Positions 25,725 to 33,254 of a DNA stretch of 43,133 nt are shown piece after piece (position 1 is the first letter of the stretch; each line of letters begins with the position of its first letter). This DNA is from Alphaproteobacteria bacterium. Lineage in GTDB: Bacteria; Pseudomonadota; Alphaproteobacteria; JAEULC01. The notes under the pieces were generated by a model that searched no databases, was not told the DNA's origin, and worked only from the letters and a program-made list of their open reading frames with translations. The DNA is taken from assembly GCA_020851015.1 (NCBI GenBank), contig JADZDN010000022.1, forward strand, positions 1-43,133, in the 5' to 3' direction. The position numbers and the translations under genes were made by a program.

Positions 25725-25891
25725 TTGGACCGCGGGGATTTCCCTGCGACAAAACCGTGATGCTGCGGCGCCACAGAAAGTTCAAGGAATGCAGAAAATA
25801 CGCGGACAACTCGCCTTTGCACCGCACCATCGTGAACTTGTTACACCGCCTGGTATTTGTCACAAACCCGTGCGTGCGCGGTGAGGGCAAT

Positions 25892-27244
25892 TTATTCCTG
25901 GCGGCGTTCCGCCAGGCATTCGCCGATCGCCCGGTCCATGATTTCCACGCCGCGGTCGATCTCGTCCTTGGCTACGGTCAGCGGCGGCGCGATGCGCCAG
26001 ACGGCCGACATGAAGCCGACCGACACGATGTTCATCGACAGGCCCAGCTCCATGCAGCGCTTGGTGATCCGGCGGCCGAGCGCGGCGTCGGGCTCGCGCG
26101 AATGGCGGTCCTTCACCAGCTCGACGCCCTGCAGCAGCCCATAGCCGCGCACGTCGCCGATGATCTCGTGCTTCTGCTGCAACTGGCGCAGGCCGTCCTG
26201 CAAATGCTTGCCCATGGCGATCGCCCGCTCGTTGAGGTTCTCGTCGGCGATCACGTCGAGCACCGCCAGCGCGACCTGGGCCGGCAGCGGATCGGAGACA
26301 TGCGAGGTTACGTGCAGGAAGCCTTTCGACCGGCAATCCTCGGCGATCTCGTCCGAGGTGACGGTCGCCGCCAGCGGCAGGCCGCCGCCCAGCGTCTTCG
26401 ACAGCGACAGGAAATCCGGCGTCACGCCGGTCTGCTCGAAGGCGAAGTTGGTGCCCAGGCGGCCAAACGCGGTCTGCGCCTCGTCGAAGATCAGCATCAT
26501 GCCGCGCGCCTCGCATTTCTTCTTCAGCGCGGGGAAGTAGCCGTCGGGTGGCACGATCACGCCGCCCGAGCTCTGGATCGGCTCGACGATCACGGCCGCC
26601 AGCTCGCCGGTGGATTGCGCGTCGACCATGTCGAAGCCGACATCCAGGCAGGTCTTGTCGCATTTGTCGCGGCAATGGCGGATGGGGCAGCGATAGGCGT
26701 TGGGCACGGGGATCGCCATCGCCCCCGGCACGCCGGGCCCATAGCCCTTGCGCCCGGCGACATAGGTGCTGGACGCGGCGCCGGCGGTCATGCCGTGCCA
26801 CGAGCCGGTCATGCCGACCACCTCGTACCGGCCGGTGTGCAGCTTGGCCATGCGCAGCGCCGCCTCGTTCGCCTCGCCGCCTGTGGACAGGAACAGCGAA
26901 CGCGACAGGCCGGCCGGCAACAGCGCGGCCAGGCGTTGCGACAGCGCGACCACCGGCGGGCTCATCATGCCGCTGAAGAGATGCAGCGCCCCCTCGCAGG
27001 CCGCGCGGATCGCGTCGACGATGCGCGGGTGGTTGTGGCCGAGCGTCGAGCACATCTGGCCCGAGGTGAAATCGATCAGCTCCTTGCCGTTGGTGTCCCA
27101 CAGCATCGTGCCGCGCGCCTTGGCGATGAGCTGCGGCGTCCACTCCATGCCGTAATGGATCAGGTTCTTCTCCCAGTCCTGGCGTGGCGTCGCCTGGGGC
27201 GCGGCCTGGGGCGTGCCCTTGGGCGGTGTCGCTTGCGTGGTCAT
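25892..27244 (-). CDS. Class III aminotransferase, 2,2-dialkylglycine decarboxylase-like
   Basis: A 450-residue fold-type I PLP enzyme. PLP Lys283 is in LSKTLGGGLPLA, with Asp254 and Gln257 in FDEAQTAFGR. Gln63 in SGQMCSTLGH sits where dialkylglycine decarboxylase has its substrate-binding Gln52, and HVSDPLPAQVAL, DVRGYGLLQGVE and LGLSMNIV also match that enzyme as I remember it. The known enzyme decarboxylates 2-aminoisobutyrate and then transaminates pyruvate. An unusual insert, CPIRHCRDKCDKTC, places four Cys at 186, 191, 195 and 199. The ATG at 27244 has GGGGAG upstream. It is divergent from an Lrp/AsnC regulator that probably controls it. Another omega-amino-acid transaminase activity is possible. 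Confidence 0.85.
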   Translation of the reverse strand: MTTQATPPKGTPQAAPQATPRQDWEKNLIHYGMEWTPQLIAKARGTMLWDTNGKELIDFTSGQMCSTLGHNHPRIVDAIRAACEGALHLFSGMMSPPVVALSQRLAALLPAGLSRSLFLSTGGEANEAALRMAKLHTGRYEVVGMTGSWHGMTAGAASSTYVAGRKGYGPGVPGAMAIPVPNAYRCPIRHCRDKCDKTCLDVGFDMVDAQSTGELAAVIVEPIQSSGGVIVPPDGYFPALKKKCEARGMMLIFDEAQTAFGRLGTNFAFEQTGVTPDFLSLSKTLGGGLPLAATVTSDEIAEDCRSKGFLHVTSHVSDPLPAQVALAVLDVIADENLNERAIAMGKHLQDGLRQLQQKHEIIGDVRGYGLLQGVELVKDRHSREPDAALGRRITKRCMELGLSMNIVSVGFMSAVWRIAPPLTVAKDEIDRGVEIMDRAIGECLAERRQE

Positions 27245-27312
27245 GGCCTCGTCTCCCCGAAATTCGCGGAATGATGCCATGCCCGTCGATTTATCGGATT
27301 CGATTCTTCGCC

Positions 27313-27354
27313 CCGATTGTGGCGAAAACTTTTGTTTATTAGTCAAAATCGGAA
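27313..27354. promoter_or_regulatory. Candidate Lrp/AsnC operator between divergent genes
   Basis: In an AT-rich patch, TTTTG (27330-27334) and CAAAA (27344-27348) form an inverted repeat around TTTATTAGT. It is nested inside a wider pair, CCGATT near 27313 and AATCGG near 27347. The position between the aminotransferase and the regulator fits shared control. Confidence 0.4.
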
Positions 27355-27403
27355 ACAGGATTAATCTATGCCACGGTTACACGGCGATTTCGGAAAGTCT
27401 GCC

Positions 27404-27868
27404 ATGATCGACCTCGACCCCATCGACCGCAAGCTTCTGAGCCTGCTGCAGCGCGACGCCAGGATGGCCAACCAGGACCTGGCGCGCGCGGTCGGGCTGT
27501 CGCCGCCGGCCTGCCTGAAGCGCGTGCGGCGGCTGCGCGAGGGCGGCGTGATCCTGGCCGACACCGCCACGATCGATCCGCGCGCGCTGGGCTATTCCGT
27601 GATGGTGCTGGCGCATGTGTCGATGGAGCGCCCGCGCGAGGATCTGGGCGGCGCCTTCGAGCGCAAGCTGCGCGCGATGCCGCAGGTGCTGCAATGCTGG
27701 AAGGTCGCGGGCGAGACCGACTTCGTCATGCTGGTCTGCGCCCGCAGCCTGGACGAGTACCAGCAATTCGCCCGCGACGTGCTGGCCTCGGACATGAACC
27801 TGCGCGACTACCGCAGCGACATCGTGCTGGCCGAAGTGAAGCCGCGCGCGCCGCTGCCCGTCGACTAG
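27404..27868 (+). CDS. Lrp/AsnC-family transcriptional regulator
   Basis: A 154-residue regulator. The N-terminal helix-turn-helix (LDPIDRKLLSLLQRDARMANQDLARAVGLSPPACLKRVRRLREGGVI) is followed by a RAM ligand-binding domain with GYSVMVLAHVSME and VAGETDFVMLVCARSLDEYQQF. Such proteins form octamers and respond to amino acids. The start at 27404 (MIDLDP) is usual for the family; upstream ATG at 27368 adds an unconserved tail. It is divergent from the dialkylglycine-decarboxylase-like gene and probably senses its substrate. It ends 2 bases before the convergent glutathione S-transferase stop. Confidence 0.93.
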   Translation: MIDLDPIDRKLLSLLQRDARMANQDLARAVGLSPPACLKRVRRLREGGVILADTATIDPRALGYSVMVLAHVSMERPREDLGGAFERKLRAMPQVLQCWKVAGETDFVMLVCARSLDEYQQFARDVLASDMNLRDYRSDIVLAEVKPRAPLPVD

Positions 27869-27870
27869 GG

Positions 27871-28509
27871 CTATTTCTTCGCCGGCAGCGGATGGTCGGG
27901 CAGCAGCTTGTAGGGATGCACCCAGCCCTTCAGCGCCTTGATGCGCTCCAGCCACGCGCCGACATGCGGAAACTGCTTGGCGTAGTCGACGCCGAACTCC
28001 TCGGGCCAGAACAGGTAGCCACAGATCGAGATGTCGGCGATCGTCGGCTGGTCGCCGGTCACGAAGCGGGACTTGCCGACCTGGTCGTCGAGGATGCCGA
28101 GCGCGGTCTGCGAGCGCTGGCGCAAGAACTCGGTCACCGGCGTCTCGCCGGTCTTGGCCAGCGAGACCATGAACCGCAGCGTGGCGGTGTAGCTGGTCAG
28201 CTTGTGGTTGTCCCACAAGAGCCAGCGCAGGATCTCGCGCCGTTCGTCGTCGGTCTTCCAGCCGAACTTGCCGGTCGCCTGCGCCAGGTAGTCCAGGATC
28301 ACGCCGGACTGCGCCAGCCGCCTGCCCTTGTGCTCGAGCACCGGCACTTCGCCCATCGCGTTGATCGCGCGGAACTCGGGGCTGCGCGTCTCGCCGTTGA
28401 AATAATCGACGAAGCGCGGCGCCCAGTCGCAGCCGCAGAGATTGAGCATCAGCGCCGCCTTGTAGGCGTTGCCGGACTGCGCGAAGCCGTAGAGCGTGTA
28501 TTCGGGCAT
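27871..28509 (-). CDS. Glutathione S-transferase
   Basis: A 212-residue cytosolic GST. The N-terminal thioredoxin-like domain begins EYTLYGFAQSGNAYKAALMLNLCG, with Ser12 a likely thiol-activating residue. The cis-Pro glutathione site is GEVPVLEHKGRRLAQSGVILDYL. The all-helical C-terminal domain holds the capping-box-like GDQPTIADISICGYLFW. GAGGAAACACG lies just upstream of the ATG at 28509. The gene stands alone, flanked by the convergent regulator and a palindromic repeat. The substrate is unknown. Confidence 0.92.
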   Translation of the reverse strand: MPEYTLYGFAQSGNAYKAALMLNLCGCDWAPRFVDYFNGETRSPEFRAINAMGEVPVLEHKGRRLAQSGVILDYLAQATGKFGWKTDDERREILRWLLWDNHKLTSYTATLRFMVSLAKTGETPVTEFLRQRSQTALGILDDQVGKSRFVTGDQPTIADISICGYLFWPEEFGVDYAKQFPHVGAWLERIKALKGWVHPYKLLPDHPLPAKK

Positions 28510-28535
28510 CGTGTTTCCTCGTCAGGTCGTTTCAC

Positions 28536-28670
28536 ACCCTCGCCCGCCGCGGGCGGGAGAGGGAGGGGCCCAAGGCGATAGGCCTTGGGAGGGTGAGGGC
28601 ACGGCGCCGGCCCTCACCCGGCTCGCTTTGCTCGCCACCCTCTCCCGCCGCGATCGCGTCGGGAGAGGGT
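28536..28670. repeat. Dimeric palindromic intergenic repeat (family A, copy 2)
   Basis: The left unit (28,536-28,600) matches the right unit of the copy at 1,227-1,300: ACCCTCGCCC, GGGAGAGGGAGGGGCCCA, a hairpin, then TTGGGAGGGTGAGGG. An inverted partner follows at 28,611-28,670 (CCCTCACCCGG through GGGAGAGGGT). It lies between two minus-strand genes and ends 4 bases before the ChaC-like stop codon. Confidence 0.8.
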
Positions 28671-28674
28671 CTTG

Positions 28675-29268
28675 CTACGGCTTCAGCAGGTGCTCGCCCG
28701 CGCGCTCGCGCGCCAGGCGCAAGAGGTCGTGCAGCGGCCCATCGGTCAGCCCCAACTCGTCCAGGTGCCGCACCGTGTTCGCCAGGTAGTCGTAGCAGGT
28801 GCCGCGCCCGCCCGCGCCCTGGATCACGCATTGCAGCAGGCGTTTCCGCGGCAGCTTGCCGGCGTATTGCGGATGGTCGCGCCTGACCACGAAGGCGACC
28901 GCGTCCACCACGCCCTTGTCGGTGAACACGTGCACGCGGCGCGGGTGGTACGAGCTTTCCCGCTCGCCCGTCGGGTTCATCTCGCGCTCCCACAGATAGG
29001 CGCGCGCCTCGTCGGCGTTGCGGTCGGTCACGCGGTAGACGATGCCGCGGCAGCATCCGCCGCGATCCAGCCCCAGCACCAGGCCCGGCTTCTCCGGCGT
29101 GCCGCGGTAGCGGTGGGAATAGAGGCAGAAGCTGCGATGGTAGCCGCGCAGGAAGCCGGTGCGCCGCTCGGCGAAGGCGAAGCCCGGGTGCCACATCAAG
29201 GACCCGTAGCCGAACACCCAGAATCCTTTGCCGTCGCGGAATTCGTAGTCGCGCTTCGTGCTGCTCAA
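28675..29268 (-). CDS. ChaC-like gamma-glutamylcyclotransferase
   Basis: A protein of about 197 residues of the ChaC family, which cleaves gamma-glutamyl peptides such as glutathione to 5-oxoproline. The substrate loop FGYGSLMWHPGF is intact and the catalytic Glu is in WEREMNPTGE. Other blocks are GYHRSFCLYSHRYRGTPEKPGLVLGLD and CCRGIVYRV. No ATG precedes the GYGSLMW motif in frame. The start is probably the TTG at 29268, 4 bases after the transporter stop, or the TTG at 29316. The gene probably shares a transcript with the upstream transporter. Confidence 0.88.
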   Translation of the reverse strand: MSSTKRDYEFRDGKGFWVFGYGSLMWHPGFAFAERRTGFLRGYHRSFCLYSHRYRGTPEKPGLVLGLDRGGCCRGIVYRVTDRNADEARAYLWEREMNPTGERESSYHPRRVHVFTDKGVVDAVAFVVRRDHPQYAGKLPRKRLLQCVIQGAGGRGTCYDYLANTVRHLDELGLTDGPLHDLLRLARERAGEHLLKP

Positions 29269-29272
29269 GCGG

Positions 29273-30208
29273 TCAACCCGGTCGTCCCGTCGCCCGCGGC
29301 CTGTTGACCAGCGCAACGCCCACGGCGGCCAGCACCATGCCCAAGATCGTTATCGCCGACAAGGTCTCGCCGAACAGCAGGAAGCCCATCAGCGCGGTCG
29401 TGGGCGGCACCAGGTAGAACAGGCTGGCCACGTCGGCGGCCGCGCCGCGGCGGATCAGGACATAGAGCAGGCTGACCGCGCCGATCGACAGCACCAGCAC
29501 CAGCCAGACCATCAGCAGCAGAAACCCCGCGGACCAGCGGATTTCCATCGTCTCCAGCACCGGCGCCAGCGCCAGCATCGGCAGCATGGCGGCGACGTAC
29601 TGCACCACCGCCCCGCTGCGCAGGTCCACCGCCACGCAATAGCGCTTCTGGTAGATGCTGCCCAGCGCGATGGCGACCGTCGCCATCACGCACAGCCCGA
29701 TGCCCAGCGGATCGGCGCCCAGCGGATCGGCGCCCAGCGGATTGGCGCCCAGGGTGTCGACGGCGCCGAAGCCGAAGCGGCTGGCCATCACCAGCCCGAC
29801 GCCGGCGAAGCCCAGCACCAGGCCCAGCCATTGCACCGGCGCCACGCGCTCGCCGGTCATCGGCCAGGCCATCAGCGCCATCAACAGCGGCTGGGCGCCG
29901 ACGATCAGCGCCGAGATTCCGGCGGGAATGCCGCGGCTGATCGCGACGAACACGCCGCCCAGGTACCCGGCCTGGATCAAGACGCCGACCACGGCCACGT
30001 GCAGGATCATGATGCCGCGCGGCCAGCGCGCGCCGCCCACCAGCGCCACGGGCAGCATCAGCGCGGCCACGATCGCGAAGCGCAGCAGAAGGAAGGTCAG
30101 CGGCTCGGCATAGGGCAGCCCGGCCTTGGTCGCGATGAAACCGGTGCTCCACAGGAACACGAACAGCGCCGGCAGCAGCACGCGCTGCGGAGACGAAGAT
30201 TGGGCCAT
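29273..30208 (-). CDS. DMT-superfamily (EamA) transporter with a GADPL repeat loop
   Basis: A 311-residue inner-membrane permease of two EamA halves with about ten hydrophobic segments. The first half starts LLPALFVFLWSTGFIATKAGLPYAEPLTFLLLRF and the second ends FLLFGETLSAITILGMVLAAVGVALV. Between the halves is a loop of three near-identical pentapeptides, GANPL GADPL GADPL, encoded by a 15-base tandem repeat. The start at 30208 (MAQSSS) is preferred over 30271. Such exporters often move amino acids or metabolites; the substrate is unknown. It lies just upstream of the ChaC-like gene. Confidence 0.87.
   Translation of the reverse strand: MAQSSSPQRVLLPALFVFLWSTGFIATKAGLPYAEPLTFLLLRFAIVAALMLPVALVGGARWPRGIMILHVAVVGVLIQAGYLGGVFVAISRGIPAGISALIVGAQPLLMALMAWPMTGERVAPVQWLGLVLGFAGVGLVMASRFGFGAVDTLGANPLGADPLGADPLGIGLCVMATVAIALGSIYQKRYCVAVDLRSGAVVQYVAAMLPMLALAPVLETMEIRWSAGFLLLMVWLVLVLSIGAVSLLYVLIRRGAAADVASLFYLVPPTTALMGFLLFGETLSAITILGMVLAAVGVALVNRPRATGRPG
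29703..29747. repeat. 15-base tandem repeat inside the DMT transporter gene
   Basis: Three copies of a 15-base unit (CCCAGCGGATCGGCG) lie head to tail; the third has one change (ATCGG to ATTGG). A six-base fourth start follows. The unit is a multiple of three, so copy-number change would lengthen or shorten the loop without breaking the frame. Confidence 0.9.
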
Positions 30209-30343
30209 GCGGGGCGGCACTCTAAGGCCGTGGGCCGTCGGCACCAAACCGTCGCCCGGCATGGCTGTCATGTCCGGCCGTCCGGCGGTATCCGCGCGGC
30301 CTTTGCCCGATCGCCGGCAGCGCTATAATGCCGCGCCGTCCCG

Positions 30344-31396
30344 ATGCGCAGCCCTCGCTCCCTTTCCTTTGCCGTCGCGATCCTCCTGCCGGTGGTCGCG
30401 GCGATCGCCTACGCGGCGTTCTGGTTCGTCATGGCGAACCGGGTCGAGGCCGGCATCGCCCGCTGGGAAGAAGAGCGCCGGGCCGAGGGCTGGACCGTCA
30501 ACCACGGCGCCATTCAGCGCGGCGGCTTTCCGTTCAGCCTGGAACTCGGCATGGCGAAGCCCGAGCTCCGGCGCGGCGGCGACCAGCCGCTCGCCTGGCG
30601 CGGCGAGTTCCTGTCGGCCTCGATCAAGCCCTGGGCGATCCACGACCTGACGTTCCGGTTTCCGGGCAAGCACGTGCTCGAGATTCCCGCCGGCGGGAAG
30701 TCGCGCCTGATGGAGGTCGTGATGCGCGAGGCCGCGCTCGACCTGCGCGTCGACGAACGCGGCCGCACCCAGGCCGCGGCGCTCAACTTCGCTGGCTTCG
30801 ACGCGCGCTTTCCCGATAACGGCGACCGCTACCAGATCGACAAGGCGCGGCTGGCCATGCGCCGGCATCCGGTCGATCCGGCCCAGCCGGCGGCGATCTC
30901 CTACGAAACCGACTCGCGCATCGAACGGCTGATCGTGCCGGCCGCGCAGGCCGGGGTGATGGGCCCGGAGATCGCGCTGATCGCCAGCCTCGCCAACGTG
31001 ATGGGACCGCCGCCCGGCGGGCCCACCGCGGCGGCGATGACGGCCTGGCGCGACGCCGGCGGGTATCTCGAGGTCAAGGACTACCAGATGAGCTGGGGCA
31101 AGCTGCAGATCCAGGGCGCGGGCACCGCGCGGTTGGACGGGCAGTTGCAGGCTCTGGTGCATCTCGACGGGCGGGTGCGCGGCGGCGATGCGCTGATCGA
31201 CGCGCTGGTGATGGACCGCCAGCTCACCTTTCCCGAGGCGCTGCTTGCCAAGGGCGCGCTGTTCGCGTTGCAGCGCCCGGCCGAGGATGGCGGCGCGCCC
31301 TATCTGCGCCTGGCGATCTCGATCCGCGACGGCAACCGGCTCTATCTCGGGCCGGTGCGCATCGCCCGCCTGCCGCCGCTGCAATGGCGGCAGTGA
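30344..31396 (+). CDS. DUF2125 envelope protein
   Basis: A 350-residue DUF2125 protein, a family of alphaproteobacteria with unknown function. An N-terminal membrane anchor or signal (LSFAVAILLPVVAAIAYAAFWFVMA, residues 7-31) leads into a periplasmic region rich in beta-strands. Characteristic blocks are NRVEAGIARWEEERRAEGW, RGGFPFSLELGMAKPEL and LLAKGALFALQRPAEDGGAPYLRLAISIRDGNRLYLGPVRIARLPPLQW. The C-terminal half resembles lipid-handling YdgA/AsmA-like beta domains, but this is only an impression. The ATG at 30344 begins the hydrophobic segment. It is the gene before nadD, separated by a palindromic repeat. Confidence 0.85.
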   Translation: MRSPRSLSFAVAILLPVVAAIAYAAFWFVMANRVEAGIARWEEERRAEGWTVNHGAIQRGGFPFSLELGMAKPELRRGGDQPLAWRGEFLSASIKPWAIHDLTFRFPGKHVLEIPAGGKSRLMEVVMREAALDLRVDERGRTQAAALNFAGFDARFPDNGDRYQIDKARLAMRRHPVDPAQPAAISYETDSRIERLIVPAAQAGVMGPEIALIASLANVMGPPPGGPTAAAMTAWRDAGGYLEVKDYQMSWGKLQIQGAGTARLDGQLQALVHLDGRVRGGDALIDALVMDRQLTFPEALLAKGALFALQRPAEDGGAPYLRLAISIRDGNRLYLGPVRIARLPPLQWRQ

Positions 31397-31410
31397 TGGT
31401 CAGACAGAAG

Positions 31411-31480
31411 ATCATCCTTCGACAAGCTCGGGATGAGGATACAAGTAGGTCCTCATGGTGAGCCTGTCGAACCATGAGGG
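31411..31480. repeat. Palindromic repeat that overlaps the nadD start (family B/C)
   Basis: The left half reads TCATCCTTCGACAAGCTCG then GGATGAGGAT. The right half reads CCTCATGGTGAGCCTGTCG then AACCATGAGG. The two are partly complementary and belong to a type common in alphaproteobacteria. The left end matches the end of the element at 21,193. The right half contains the ATG used as the nadD start. Confidence 0.8.
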
Positions 31481-32132
31481 CCGTGGTATCCTCAACCCCC
31501 GCTCGGGCTTCGCCCCGCGGCGGGTCGGCATCCTCGGCGGCTCGTTCAACCCCGCGCATGAAGGCCATCGCCAGATCAGCCTGGCGGCGCTGAAGCGGCT
31601 GGGGCTGGACGAGGTGTGGTGGCTGGTGTCGCCGCAAAACCCGCTGAAGCCGGTGGGCGGGATGGCGCCGATCGACCGGCGCCTTGCCGTTGCCCGCGCG
31701 GTGGCGCGCCACCCGCGCATCCGCGTGACCGACATCGAATCGCACCTTGGCACAAGATTTACCGCCGACACCCTGGTGAAGTTGGTTAAGGCCTACCCTC
31801 GCACGCGTTTCGTGTGGTTGATGGGCGCCGACAATCTGTCTCAAATCGCACGCTGGGAGCGGTGGACACAAATCTTTCACGCCGTTGCCATTGCGGTTTT
31901 CAATCGGCCCACCTATTGTTTTAGGGCGTTGTCCGGAATGGCGGCGCGTCGTTTCGCCCGTCGGCGCCTGGCCGCAGCGGCGGCCGCCTCGCTGGCGCGG
32001 AAAACACCGCCGGCCTGGGTGTTCCTGTTCACCCGGTTGAACCCCATCTCGGCCAGCGCGATCCGCGCCCGGCGTTCGGGAAGACGCCAGGAGCGGACCC
32101 GACGCAACGCCAACCGCGAGGTGACGCCATAG
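31455..32132 (+). CDS. nadD: Nicotinate-nucleotide adenylyltransferase
   Basis: A 225-residue enzyme that joins ATP and nicotinate mononucleotide to form deamido-NAD in NAD synthesis. The nucleotidyltransferase motif GGSFNPAHEGH sits near residues 28-38, and the second motif ISASAIRARR is at the C-terminus. The central WWLVSPQNPLK and LMGADNLSQIARWERW blocks are typical. The only in-frame canonical starts before the core are ATG 31455 and GTG 31458, and both lie inside a palindromic repeat that therefore encodes the first eight residues, MVSLSNHE. The stop overlaps the likely start of rsfS. The function is clear; the start is inferred. Confidence 0.93.
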   Translation: MVSLSNHEGRGILNPRSGFAPRRVGILGGSFNPAHEGHRQISLAALKRLGLDEVWWLVSPQNPLKPVGGMAPIDRRLAVARAVARHPRIRVTDIESHLGTRFTADTLVKLVKAYPRTRFVWLMGADNLSQIARWERWTQIFHAVAIAVFNRPTYCFRALSGMAARRFARRRLAAAAAASLARKTPPAWVFLFTRLNPISASAIRARRSGRRQERTRRNANREVTP

Positions 32133-32551
32133 CCAGACGCAAACGGGCCGACGCCCACCCAACCGCGCCGCTGCGCGCGCTGATCGAAAAATCCCTGGAT
32201 GACGACAAGGGCGACGACATCGTCGTCATCGATCTCGCCGGAAAATCCGACATCGCCGACTTCATGGTCATCGTCACGGGCACGTCCAGCCGTCACGTGG
32301 CGACGATGGCCGAGCATTTGCGCGCGCGGATCAAGTCCGCCGGCCATGCGGCGCCGCGGGTCGAAGGCCTGCCCCATGCCGACTGGGTGCTGGTCGACGC
32401 CGGCGATGTCGTGGTGCATGTGTTCCGGCCGGAAGTCCGCAACTTCTACAATCTCGAGAAGATGTGGGGCCTCGAACTGCCTGCCGACGCCGAAACGGCG
32501 CCGGCCCATGCGGGCCGTCCCGGGCGGGCGCACCTGGTTGCCTTGGCCTAG
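32129..32551 (+). CDS. rsfS: Ribosome silencing factor RsfS
   Basis: A protein of about 140 residues (RsfS/DUF143/Iojap). It binds ribosomal protein uL14 and blocks subunit joining in starved or stationary cells. The full family core is present: LIEKSLDDDKGDDIVVIDLAGKSDIADFMVIVTGTSSRHVATMAE, then WVLVDAGDVVVHVFRPEVRNFYNLEKMWG. No ATG, GTG or TTG occurs in frame before residue 46, inside the core. The best start is an ATA at 32129-32131 overlapping the nadD stop TAG, with GAGGTGA ending 4 bases upstream. A CTG at 32170 is an alternative. Starting at ATG 32264 would delete about 45 residues, including conserved ones. Confidence 0.85.
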   Translation: MARRKRADAHPTAPLRALIEKSLDDDKGDDIVVIDLAGKSDIADFMVIVTGTSSRHVATMAEHLRARIKSAGHAAPRVEGLPHADWVLVDAGDVVVHVFRPEVRNFYNLEKMWGLELPADAETAPAHAGRPGRAHLVALA

Positions 32552-32648
32552 GGTCGCGATGGCCTAGGAGAATCGCGACGCCGATGCCCCGGGCCGGGCG
32601 GCGCGGTCAACCGCGAGCGGGGCCAGGGCCGCCCGGAGGACCGGTCGC

Positions 32649-33107
32649 ATGCGGATAACCATCGCCGCCGTGGGCCGGCTGCGCGACGGGCCGATGCTGG
32701 CCCTCTATCGCGACTATGTCGCGCGCCTGTCCTGGCCGGTCACCCTCAAGGAAGTCGAGGAGCGGCGGAAACTGGCGGCGCCCGAGCGGATCGCCGCCGA
32801 ATCGCGCCTGCTCGACGACTCCCTGCCGGACAAGGCCACGGTCGTTGCCCTGGACCAGCGCGGCCGCGGCCTGTCGAGCGAGGATTTCGCCGCCCGGCTC
32901 GCCCAATGGCGGGACCAGGGCGCGGCCGACCTGGCCTTCGTCATCGGTGGCGCCGATGGCCTGGCCCCGGAATGGCGCCGGCGCGCCGCGCTGGTCCTGT
33001 CGCTGGGCGCCATGACCTGGCCGCATCTGCTGGTCCGCGTGATGCTGGTCGAGCAGCTCTACCGCGCCCAGTCGATCCTGTCCGGGCATCCCTATCACCG
33101 GGCGTGA
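32649..33107 (+). CDS. rlmH: 23S rRNA (pseudouridine1915-N3)-methyltransferase RlmH
   Basis: A 152-residue SPOUT-class methyltransferase that methylates pseudouridine 1915 in helix 69 of 23S rRNA. The diagnostic C-terminal knot is complete: FVIGGADGLAPEW, LSLGAMTWPHLLVRVMLVEQLYRAQSILSGHPYHRA. The N-terminus ITIAAVGRLRDGPMLALYRDYVARL is also typical. CGGAGGA lies 9 bases upstream of the ATG at 32649. It follows rsfS in the usual order. In the expected layout gpmI would follow directly, but here about 2.6 kb of unrelated sequence intervenes. Confidence 0.97.
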   Translation: MRITIAAVGRLRDGPMLALYRDYVARLSWPVTLKEVEERRKLAAPERIAAESRLLDDSLPDKATVVALDQRGRGLSSEDFAARLAQWRDQGAADLAFVIGGADGLAPEWRRRAALVLSLGAMTWPHLLVRVMLVEQLYRAQSILSGHPYHRA

Positions 33108-33179
33108 TGCCTATCTGCGAACACGGGCGACGATGATGAGCATGACGTCTACCGCCAAAGCGCTATAGCCCGGGCGCTC

Positions 33180-33226
33180 GACATGGCGATGAGGCCATCT
33201 CCAAGGAAATGGCCCCATCGCATGTC
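33180..33226. repeat. Long hairpin between rlmH and the dndB-like gene
   Basis: GACATGGCGATGAGGCCAT (33180-33198) pairs with ATGGCCCCATCGCATGTC (33209-33226) with one bulged G and one mismatch, closing a 10-base loop. There is no U-run on either side. It lies at the junction between the conserved rlmH and AT-richer DNA. Confidence 0.7.
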
Positions 33227-33254
33227 ACGCCGGACGGAATAGTCTTAGCTGGTT

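Noticed and set aside
25642..25890. An 82-codon minus-strand ORF upstream of the first precursor
   Set aside because: It overlaps the conserved promoter and leader of the precursor gene, has no homologous counterpart at the second copy and no ribosome-binding site. It is probably leader DNA.
29703..29747. CRISPR-like repeat
   Set aside because: Units are 15 bases with no spacers and encode a regular pentapeptide inside a reading frame.
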